64,000 nucleotides of DNA from positions 1 through 64,000 of the forward strand of contig JAKQHM010000004.1 of NCBI GenBank assembly GCA_029572935.1, read 5' to 3'. Positions 54,890 through 62,384 of the stretch are shown here, in pieces. How positions within the stretch are numbered: position 1 is the first letter of the stretch; each line of letters begins with the position of its first letter. The translations under genes were made by a program, and so were the position numbers. A model generated the notes under the pieces. That model had not been told where the DNA came from. It saw only the letters and a list, made by a program, of their open reading frames with translations, and made no database searches. Origin of the DNA: Bacteroidota bacterium (GTDB taxonomy: Bacteria; Bacteroidota; Bacteroidia; Chitinophagales; Saprospiraceae).

Positions 54890-56668
54890 ATGGCAGACCG
54901 TCCGAAGATCAGCAAGGCAGGAGTACTTAAAGCTTATCGCATACTTCGATTTATCAAACCGTATAGAGGGGCATTCATCATGGGGATGATTTGTCTGATT
55001 ATTTCTTCATCTATGTTTATGATTTTTCCCGCAGCAGCAGGAGAAATGGCTAATACTGCAATTGGGAAAGGCAAGTGGAATATCAGTGTCACCCAGTTTG
55101 GTTTGTTATTTCTTGTAATTCTCATTATCCAGGGCCTGCTCTCTTATTTCAGGACCTTGTTTTTTGCCAGGGTTTCAGAGTATGGCATCGCAGATGTTCG
55201 TAAAGCCCTTTACCAAAAGCTTATCACACAGGACCTGAGTTATTTTGAAAGTCAAAGGGTAGGGGAGTTGACGAGCCGGCTAACAGCCGATGTGGAACAG
55301 TTACAGAGTGCATTTTCCATCACCCTTGCTGAGTTTATTCGTCAAATTGTGGTCCTCGTCCTGGGACTGGTTATCATAGCCTGGCTGGCACCTCATCTTT
55401 CTCTGATCATGTTGCTCACTTTTCCGGTGATTGTGATCAGTTCTATGTTTTTTGGCCGTTACATCAGAAAATTATCCAGAAAAAGGCAGGATGCCCTTGC
55501 CAATACAAACATCATCGTTGAAGAAAGCTTTCAGGCTTTTCCCATCGTCAAGGCCTTTACAAATGAAAAATTTGAGATTGCTCGTTTTGTGCAATCGATT
55601 ACCAGCATGGTAAGCATCTCCATGAATTATGCCAAAATGAGGGGGCTGTTTTTTATTTTTATCATCACAGTCTTGTTTGGAGGGCTTTTTTTTATTCTCT
55701 GGCGTGGCGCCCTTATGGTTCAGGCAGGAGAAATGCAGGCCGGTGACCTTTTTTCTTTCATCATTTATACAGGGATCATAGGAGGGGCCATTGCAGGGAT
55801 TGGTAATCTGTATTCTACGCTGGCTGGTTCAATCGGGGCAACAGAACGGATTCAGGATATTCTGGATAGAGGGGAAGAGATATCGGACACACAGTTGCAT
55901 GCAGAGTCAAATTTAAAGTTGAATGGTGAAATAGTTTTTGATCAGGTTTCATTCTCGTATCCAAGTAGAACGGACGTGACCGTTCTTAAAAATATTTACC
56001 TGAATGTCAAAAAAGGAGAAAGAATCGCACTTGTGGGACAAAGCGGGGCAGGCAAATCGACCATTGCCCAACTGGTCATGAGATTTTATCATCCCTTGAG
56101 CGGATCAATCCTCATCGATGGCCGCGATATTGATTCCTACGATCTACTTTCATTTCGAAAAAATCTGGCTATTGTACCACAGGATGTGCTTCTTTTTGGA
56201 GGAACGATCCGGGAAAATATTCTATATGGAAAGCCGGGTGCGACCGAAAGTGAATTGAATGCTGCCGCGGAACAATCCAATTGTATGGAGTTTATTTCCG
56301 GATTTCCTGATGGTTTTGACACTGTAGTGGGAGAGCGCGGCATTAAACTAAGTGGGGGACAAAAACAGCGCATCGCAATAGCAAGGTCTATCCTTCGGGA
56401 TCCTTCCATACTGATCCTGGATGAGGCAACCTCTTCTTTGGATTCTGAATCAGAAAAAATAGTCCAGGATGCTCTGGACAAATTGATGAAAAACAGGACG
56501 TCCATCATCATCGCACATAGATTATCCACCATTCGGGATGCGGACAGAATATACGTGCTCAAGGATGGACAGATTGCTGAATCCGGCACCCACGCAGATC
56601 TGATTGCCAGAGAAGGGGGCATCTACAAGAGTTTGGTTAGCCTCCAGATGGAAAAAGAATCCTTCTGA
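54890..56668 (+). CDS. ABC transporter, fused permease/ATPase (MsbA-like exporter)
   Basis: 592 residues from the ATG at 54890 (MADRPKISKAGVLKAYRILRFIKPY); the frame is open to 54848 but that extension has no likeness to the family. The type IV exporter fold has six transmembrane helices (~35-310), then the nucleotide-binding domain: Walker A GQSGAGKST, Q-loop VPQDVLLFGGTIRENILYG, signature LSGGQKQRIAIARSIL, Walker B ILILDEATSSLDSESE and switch IIAHRLSTI. Bacteroidota homologues are annotated as MsbA or BmrA-like; a lipid A-core flippase is possible but the substrate is not decidable from sequence. A half-transporter, it should work as a homodimer. Confidence 0.92.
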   Translation: MADRPKISKAGVLKAYRILRFIKPYRGAFIMGMICLIISSSMFMIFPAAAGEMANTAIGKGKWNISVTQFGLLFLVILIIQGLLSYFRTLFFARVSEYGIADVRKALYQKLITQDLSYFESQRVGELTSRLTADVEQLQSAFSITLAEFIRQIVVLVLGLVIIAWLAPHLSLIMLLTFPVIVISSMFFGRYIRKLSRKRQDALANTNIIVEESFQAFPIVKAFTNEKFEIARFVQSITSMVSISMNYAKMRGLFFIFIITVLFGGLFFILWRGALMVQAGEMQAGDLFSFIIYTGIIGGAIAGIGNLYSTLAGSIGATERIQDILDRGEEISDTQLHAESNLKLNGEIVFDQVSFSYPSRTDVTVLKNIYLNVKKGERIALVGQSGAGKSTIAQLVMRFYHPLSGSILIDGRDIDSYDLLSFRKNLAIVPQDVLLFGGTIRENILYGKPGATESELNAAAEQSNCMEFISGFPDGFDTVVGERGIKLSGGQKQRIAIARSILRDPSILILDEATSSLDSESEKIVQDALDKLMKNRTSIIIAHRLSTIRDADRIYVLKDGQIAESGTHADLIAREGGIYKSLVSLQMEKESF

Positions 56669-56711
56669 TTAAAAACCCATTGCGAATCCCGGGATTGATT
56701 TACTTTTGGAA

Positions 56712-57353
56712 ATGATTCGGTTTCGTTTTTTAAGTCGATTTATCATTTTATTCCCCATAATGCTGGCTGGAATTTCGACTTCTTATGCGCAATTCAGAAC
56801 CGCATTGGTTTTTGGGTATGATGTTTTTCAAAGGTATCGCAATCCTGAGGACTCAGGACCGTCTGATCTGGGGAGGTCTTCGGGTGCCATTTTAGCCGGA
56901 ATTCCTTTGGGTATTGAGGTTTCAGCAGGCAGGCCGGATTTGAGTTTCGGGATCGAAGCTTCCGCTAATTTCTCTCCCCTGGCATTGGACCTCCAGAATT
57001 ACAAAGGATTAGGTGCTATTTCATTTCCTTTGATCGCAAGGTTGAATTTTGGTGCCCTGACAGGAATGAGTAAAGATAAACTGCTGGGCTTTTCATTTGG
57101 AGGAGGGGTGCAGTACAATCGGACAGAATTATTTGGGCTGCGTGATGGGAATGAAAGGGTGACCCGGATTTTTTTTCCCAGCTATATGGGGGAGCTGATT
57201 ATTGGGGGAGGCATTGGCGGATTTACAGCTGGCCTTTACTTTCGAATGGGGGCAGGAGAAGGCAGGTCATTCAGTCTGAATACAGGAATCCATACGAGAA
57301 CATCATTGTTCAAAAAAAATAAGACCCAAGTAAAACCCCAATTCCAAACCTGA
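56712..57353 (+). CDS. PorT-like outer-membrane beta-barrel protein
   Basis: 213 residues from the ATG at 56712 (an upstream in-frame TTG at 56706 is less likely). The signal peptide ends STSYAQ. The rest has the alternating pattern of an 8-strand outer-membrane barrel of the PorT/OMP_b-brl_2 type (LSFGIEASANFSPLAL, LGFSFGGGVQYNR, FTAGLYFRMGAGEG). PorT itself takes part in type IX secretion, but many unrelated small barrels share this domain, so a secretion role is not claimed. The gene is 43 bases after the ABC transporter and 11 bases before murB, so the three are probably one transcript. Confidence 0.75.
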   Translation: MIRFRFLSRFIILFPIMLAGISTSYAQFRTALVFGYDVFQRYRNPEDSGPSDLGRSSGAILAGIPLGIEVSAGRPDLSFGIEASANFSPLALDLQNYKGLGAISFPLIARLNFGALTGMSKDKLLGFSFGGGVQYNRTELFGLRDGNERVTRIFFPSYMGELIIGGGIGGFTAGLYFRMGAGEGRSFSLNTGIHTRTSLFKKNKTQVKPQFQT

Positions 57354-57364
57354 TTTTATAATCT

Positions 57365-58369
57365 ATGTCTTTACCGGTTTCCCTTAAATCGTCAAATAGC
57401 TTTTCAATAGATTCTCATTGTCCGGCTATCTATTACATCCGCCACGAAAATGATCTCTTGCCCTTTTATGGCAGGAAACCTGAGGATTATTACATTTTGG
57501 GTGGTGGCACCAACATTCTGCTCATGTCCGAAATATCTCGTCCGGTCATAAAAGTGGAAATAAAAGGTCGGGAAGTGATCCACGATGAGGGTGATCAAAT
57601 TGTCATCAGAGTGGGTGGAGGAGAAAACTGGCACGCAATAGTTGAATGGACGCTTCAGCAAGGTTTCTATGGTCTTGAAAATTTGAGCCTCATTCCGGGT
57701 ACGGTAGGGGCTGCTCCCGTTCAGAATATCGGTGCTTATGGCGTGGAATTGCAAGAGGTATTTGTACGGTGTGAGGCAGTCCACATTCCAGATGGCAAGA
57801 TGATCAGCATCAACAAAGAAGGAGCCAAAATGGCTTATCGGGATAGTATCTTCAAGCATGAACTAAGGGGCAAGGTGCTCATCACCTATGTACACCTCAA
57901 GCTTTCCAAAAAGCCTAATATACGAGTATCTTACGGGGATATATCCAAGGTCCTGGAAAGTAAAAAGATCCTGAATCCATCACCTGCTGAAGTTTCTGAG
58001 GCAGTTATATCCATCAGACGCAGCAAACTTCCCGATCCGGCGGTACTGGGCAACGCAGGAAGCTTTTTCAAAAACATATTGACAGATTCCCTTACGCATC
58101 AGAAACTATTGGAAAAGTTTCCAGACCTTCCTTCCTTTCCTGCGGATCATGGGAAAGTCAAAATTCCATCAGCCTGGTTGATTGAGAAATTGGGCTGGAA
58201 AGGATTTCGCGAAGGCGATGCGGGCTGCCATAAAGACCAGGCCTTGGTATTGGTGAATTATGGTAATGCGACTGGCATTGAAATTTGGAATCTCGCTCAA
58301 CGGATCATGCGCTCGGTGCATGAACATTTCGGTCTGAAATTGGAATGTGAGGTGAATATCTGGAATTAG
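57365..58369 (+). CDS. murB: UDP-N-acetylmuramate dehydrogenase
   Basis: 334 residues, close to the type I (E. coli-like) enzyme. MurB reduces UDP-N-acetylenolpyruvylglucosamine to UDP-MurNAc with NADPH and FAD, an early cytoplasmic step of peptidoglycan synthesis. FAD-binding blocks are YYILGGGTNILLM, IPGTVGAAPVQNIGAYGVEL and MAYRDSIFKHEL; the catalytic Ser lies in GNAGSFFKN and the C-terminal Glu in KLECEVNIW. SAWLIEKLGWKGFREGDAG is also characteristic. It is 11 bases after the PorT-like gene. Confidence 0.97.
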   Translation: MSLPVSLKSSNSFSIDSHCPAIYYIRHENDLLPFYGRKPEDYYILGGGTNILLMSEISRPVIKVEIKGREVIHDEGDQIVIRVGGGENWHAIVEWTLQQGFYGLENLSLIPGTVGAAPVQNIGAYGVELQEVFVRCEAVHIPDGKMISINKEGAKMAYRDSIFKHELRGKVLITYVHLKLSKKPNIRVSYGDISKVLESKKILNPSPAEVSEAVISIRRSKLPDPAVLGNAGSFFKNILTDSLTHQKLLEKFPDLPSFPADHGKVKIPSAWLIEKLGWKGFREGDAGCHKDQALVLVNYGNATGIEIWNLAQRIMRSVHEHFGLKLECEVNIWN

Positions 58370-58510
58370 GTCTATAAAATAGTGTATTACATATTGTTAT
58401 TATTATTAATTTGATTGTCTTGCAATTAAATTTATAAGATCTTCCTTGTTTTTTCTACTGGGATTTTCCCATCTTCCGGTATTGATCGAGCATTGTTTAG
58501 GACTTTTGCG

Positions 58511-58518
58511 TATTTTTG
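58511..58518 (+). promoter_or_regulatory. Bacteroidota -7 element (TATTTTTG)
   Basis: Perfect TAnnTTTG, 18 bases before the ATG at 58537 of the LRR protein gene. Confidence 0.5.
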
Positions 58519-58536
58519 AAAGATTAAAGTCTCGGT

Positions 58537-61500
58537 ATGCACTTTTGGATTCTGTTATTTGCCTTATGGACGGCCTCCAACAGCAAGCCTGCAGTTGATC
58601 GTGTTTCCTTCACCTGCAGCAGGCAATCCGATTCACTAGCCCTGGTCAGTTTTTACCAAAGTACCAACGGGCAGGATTGGGTGGTGCCTTGGAATCTGAA
58701 CCAGACCATGAATAACTGGTATGGTGTGGAATTGGATGGTTCAGGTTGCGTGATTGCTTTGCGTTTGGCTTCTCTCAATATAACTGGTACCATTCCTAAT
58801 GAATTGGGTCTGTTGGAAAATCTCAGGGTATTATACCTGGTAGATAACAAGATCAATGGGACATTACCTTCCTCAATCGGCTTGTTGAGGCAACTTGAGG
58901 AGATCAATCTGGAAGGAAATAATCTTTCTGGCAATATCCCCGCTTCCTTGGGCAACCTTTCGGTTTTAAGGGCTTTGAATTTGTCAAAAAATCAGTTTTC
59001 AGGTCCATTTCCTGTTTCCCTTACCTCTCTTACATTTTTACAGGAGCTAAATCTTTCTGACAATCGGATCAATGGTCCTATCCCTTCTCAGATTTCAGCC
59101 ATGACCGGATTGCGACTGCTCAATCTGAACAACAATCTACTCCAAGGAGAGCTTCCTTCAGCCATAGCTGTATTGCGCAATCTCAGAGAGCTTTATCTGG
59201 GAGGTAATCAGCTTTCAGGATCTTTGCCACCTGCTATGGTGCTTCTCAATTCTTTGCAGAGCGTCTGGTTGAATGACAATAATTTTTCAGGTGAGGTGCC
59301 GGATCTTACGACTGCGCCTTTGGTTAGCCTTAGACTCGAAAACAACCATTTTAACTCCATTCCTGATTACAGTTTGGTCAGATCCTGGGGTACCATTCCG
59401 CCTCTGGGTCTGATCATTCACCATAACGATTTTACATTTGAAGACCTGATTCCTCTTCAGAAAATGCCGAGGAATAGTCACTTTGATTTCAAACCTCAAA
59501 ATCCCATTTATCTGGATTCGCTGATCTATGTTTCTTCAGGAAATAATTATGCCATCCGCCTGAACATTGATCCATCCATTCCGGACAATAACTATAAATG
59601 GTTGAAGGATTCATCGGAATTGCTCATTTCCAATCAGAATTTTTTCCAGATCATCAATGCGTCGGAATCTGATGAAGGATATTACTCAGGCTCTGTGCGC
59701 AACAATGCCGTTGATGATTTTGAGCTGCAGATCAGCAGAGCGAGGGTGATCGTATTTACGCCCGGCCGATGCAATGATCCGGTTCCATCTTCTACCTGCT
59801 TTCAGGCACCTGTTTTGTGCAGCACGCAGGAGTTTCACGATTATTGTGGATTTCTTTTAGGCAGAAATCCAGGTGATGAAACCGGCTACTACTGCGATTC
59901 TGCCTTGACGACTCAGAACCAATCCTTTGTTCAGTTTGTAGCTTCAGACGATACCATCGTTTTTGAAATATTTCCCAGATCCTGCAGTGTGGTCAGCGAC
60001 TCTCTAAACTCTTATGATGGAATCCAGGCAGCCGTATTTGAGGCCTGCGACACAAATTCAGCTCCCTTGTATTGTCAAAGTGAATGCAAGAACATCCCTT
60101 TTTTTATGGGAGGAGGTGGGTTCAAAATTGGCGCGACCTATACTATGTTGATTGATGGATGTCTTGGAAATAATTGTGAATACCTGATAAAAGTTGTCAA
60201 AGGGAGATCCAATATTGATTTGGTCCCAGGCGCAACGATCAAGGGAGACCGCTCCTTTTGTCCGGATGATGGCGACCACTTTTTCGCGGTAGATCCCGTT
60301 TCTGGTGCGGACATTTATCTCTGGTATATAAACGACACCTTGTTCAGCGCCACCAGGGATACATTTGTCAACATCAGGGACTTTAATTCAGGCGTGTACA
60401 AATTAGCCATCAAGGCTGCAAACAATTGCGATACGACCAATGAGATTGCCACTACATTTCGCGTACTGCCTGAAATGTTTGCCGACAGCATCTTCATCAA
60501 TACAATAGGTAATGATTCTGCTTTTTCCATCAGCATGAAAGTAAAAGGGGGGACACCACCTTTTCGGATCAAGAGTGGCAAAGGGACGCTGGATTCTCTT
60601 TCAGGCGAGTTTCATTCCGCTTTTCAGAATTGCAATTCTGCCTATTTTCTGGAATTTGAGGATCGTCTGGGTTGTCTTCTGGTTTATACAGGGTTTGAAA
60701 CCTGCGGATGCGGTTCTATAGCTGCTTCCATGCCTCCTGATACCCTTAGAGTTTGTGAAGGTCAGAATTTTGAAGCCAGAGGATTGGGAAATGAGAAACT
60801 GGATCCGGGGGACGTATTGCTGTATATCATTTACACAAATCCATCTGATCCGGTGGGCAGTTCTTTGCGAACCAGCAACAACGGGATCTTTCCTTTCGAT
60901 CCAGCCAGATTTCGATTTAATACGCCTTTCTATGTATCTCAGCTGACTACAAAACTGAATTCAAGAGGTCAGCCCAATTTGTTGCATCCGTGCATTTCCA
61001 TTTCCAATCCACAGGTAGTTTACTTTTATCCAAGACCCATATTGTCTGGTGGAGGAAATCCCACTTTTTGTGGAAAGGAGGGTGTGCTGAATGCCTCAGG
61101 CAATGTGAATTCTGTGAGCTGGCGAAAAATATCAGGGCCTGGTAACCTTCAGTTTTCCAACCCTGACAGTATTTGGACTCGCGTGATGGCAGATAGTCTG
61201 GGTACCTTTATCGTGGAGCTTAAGGGCAGAACTCAATTTTGTGAAAGAAATATTCAATTGACGGTCCGCTTTCAGGATCAGCTGAAACCTGAGATCGATG
61301 GATTTTGGTTCTATTGTCCCGGTCAGACCACCCGTCTGGATGCCGGCCCGGGTTTCACTTCTTACAATTGGAGCAGCGGGCAGACTGGCCGTATCATCGA
61401 GGTGGACAGGCCTGGCACCTATTGCGTTACTGTAACCGATGCCAATTTTTGTTCTGGTTCTTCTTGTGCGGATGTTGTATTGTCTGATGCGCCTGTCTTG

Positions 61501-62355
61501 AGTCTGGAAGGACCGGACAGCCTTTGCACAGGCATCAATATTGAGATCGGACCGAGGGAAAGCTTCGCAAATTATGTGTGGTCCGGAGGACAAATGACAA
61601 AAAATATTTCGATCGATACGGGTGGGACTTATTGCCTGATCGTGCAGGCAGATAATGGCTGCAGAGATACGGCGTGTTTGGACATTGTGCCACTGCCCCG
61701 CAGCTATAAAAGTTTGAGCGATTCTGCTTGTTTGGGCACAGATTATGTTTTTGGAGGAAAAGCGTACCGCGTGCCTGGTGTGTATGATATTGTCTTTCCG
61801 GGTGCCAACCGTTGGTCTTGCGACAGCATTGTCAGACTTACCCTAAATCAATATCCAGTGATGTTTGTATCTGACACGACCATCACGCCTGATAATGGAT
61901 CTTCCAATGGTTCTATACAGGTAGTCATAAAGGGAGGCAAGCAACCCTACCGGTACATCTGGTCCAATGGTGCTACCACACCCAATATCAATAATTTACC
62001 AGGTGGCAATTATACTTTGACCGTGCGGGATGCGGCAAATTGTGTAAGGATGTTCAGCTTTACTGTCAAAATGAATGTTTCCGTAGCTGACCCAACTGCA
62101 GAAGGATCGTTTGTAGTTTATCCCAATCCGGGCAGGGCAGGTAGCGCATTATTTTGGACTTCAAGTCAGGATGCGGCTTACGTAAAGTTGAGCTTATTGG
62201 ATTTGCGTGGACAAAGTATTTTTGATAAAAATTTTGGCCCCGTGGTCGGTGGAGAACATTATGAATGCGAGTTTTCACTTGCTCCGGGAATTTATTTGCT
62301 TCGATTTGAGGACAACTTGGGTTTTTCTCAGATACTAAGATATGTAGTATTCTAA
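58537..62355 (+). CDS. Large secreted LRR protein with Ig-like modules, SprB repeat and T9SS type A sorting domain
   Basis: 1272 residues with a short signal peptide (WILLFALWTASNSKP). Residues ~30-80 resemble a plant-type LRR cap (LVSFYQSTNGQDWVVPWN). Residues ~80-270 hold about eight leucine-rich repeats of the plant extracellular type (LEEINLEGNNLSGNIPASLG, LRALNLSKNQFSGPFPVSL). From ~320 on come Ig-like and Cys-containing modules; residues 1055-1107 are one divergent copy of the 51-residue Cys-pair repeat seen at 22662-28903; a SprB-type repeat follows (GGKQPYRYIWSNGAT, LPGGNYTLTVRDAANC). The end (FVVYPNPGRAGSALFW, LAPGIYLLRFED) is a T9SS type A sorting domain. It is a probable surface protein for protein-protein or glycan contact. 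Confidence 0.9.
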   Translation: MHFWILLFALWTASNSKPAVDRVSFTCSRQSDSLALVSFYQSTNGQDWVVPWNLNQTMNNWYGVELDGSGCVIALRLASLNITGTIPNELGLLENLRVLYLVDNKINGTLPSSIGLLRQLEEINLEGNNLSGNIPASLGNLSVLRALNLSKNQFSGPFPVSLTSLTFLQELNLSDNRINGPIPSQISAMTGLRLLNLNNNLLQGELPSAIAVLRNLRELYLGGNQLSGSLPPAMVLLNSLQSVWLNDNNFSGEVPDLTTAPLVSLRLENNHFNSIPDYSLVRSWGTIPPLGLIIHHNDFTFEDLIPLQKMPRNSHFDFKPQNPIYLDSLIYVSSGNNYAIRLNIDPSIPDNNYKWLKDSSELLISNQNFFQIINASESDEGYYSGSVRNNAVDDFELQISRARVIVFTPGRCNDPVPSSTCFQAPVLCSTQEFHDYCGFLLGRNPGDETGYYCDSALTTQNQSFVQFVASDDTIVFEIFPRSCSVVSDSLNSYDGIQAAVFEACDTNSAPLYCQSECKNIPFFMGGGGFKIGATYTMLIDGCLGNNCEYLIKVVKGRSNIDLVPGATIKGDRSFCPDDGDHFFAVDPVSGADIYLWYINDTLFSATRDTFVNIRDFNSGVYKLAIKAANNCDTTNEIATTFRVLPEMFADSIFINTIGNDSAFSISMKVKGGTPPFRIKSGKGTLDSLSGEFHSAFQNCNSAYFLEFEDRLGCLLVYTGFETCGCGSIAASMPPDTLRVCEGQNFEARGLGNEKLDPGDVLLYIIYTNPSDPVGSSLRTSNNGIFPFDPARFRFNTPFYVSQLTTKLNSRGQPNLLHPCISISNPQVVYFYPRPILSGGGNPTFCGKEGVLNASGNVNSVSWRKISGPGNLQFSNPDSIWTRVMADSLGTFIVELKGRTQFCERNIQLTVRFQDQLKPEIDGFWFYCPGQTTRLDAGPGFTSYNWSSGQTGRIIEVDRPGTYCVTVTDANFCSGSSCADVVLSDAPVLSLEGPDSLCTGINIEIGPRESFANYVWSGGQMTKNISIDTGGTYCLIVQADNGCRDTACLDIVPLPRSYKSLSDSACLGTDYVFGGKAYRVPGVYDIVFPGANRWSCDSIVRLTLNQYPVMFVSDTTITPDNGSSNGSIQVVIKGGKQPYRYIWSNGATTPNINNLPGGNYTLTVRDAANCVRMFSFTVKMNVSVADPTAEGSFVVYPNPGRAGSALFWTSSQDAAYVKLSLLDLRGQSIFDKNFGPVVGGEHYECEFSLAPGIYLLRFEDNLGFSQILRYVVF
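61699..61857 (+). repeat. Single divergent copy of the 51-residue Cys-pair repeat
   Basis: About 53 codons in the LRR protein show the order Cys ... YVFGGKAYRVPGVYD ... CDSIVRLTL, matching the consensus of the two eight-unit arrays: aromatic and NG-like core, Y-x-x-x-G-x-Y, then CDSxxxLxL. The invariant Gly before CDS is Ser here. Confidence 0.6.
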
Positions 62356-62384
62356 AATAAATAAAACACACAAATCAGCATATT

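Noticed and set aside
54682..54930. 82-codon plus-strand frame before the ABC exporter
   Set aside because: No recognisable domain; it overlaps the exporter gene out of frame and lies in an AT-rich leader.
56701..56708. TACTTTTG just before the PorT-like gene
   Set aside because: It matches TAnnTTTG but ends 3 bases before the ATG and would start transcription after the start codon; the gene is more likely co-transcribed with the ABC exporter.
58537..62355. Recent gene transfer from plants because of the plant-type LRRs
   Set aside because: Plant-type LRRs are widespread in secreted Bacteroidota proteins, and this gene has a bacterial promoter box, SprB repeat and T9SS domain with composition like its neighbours.
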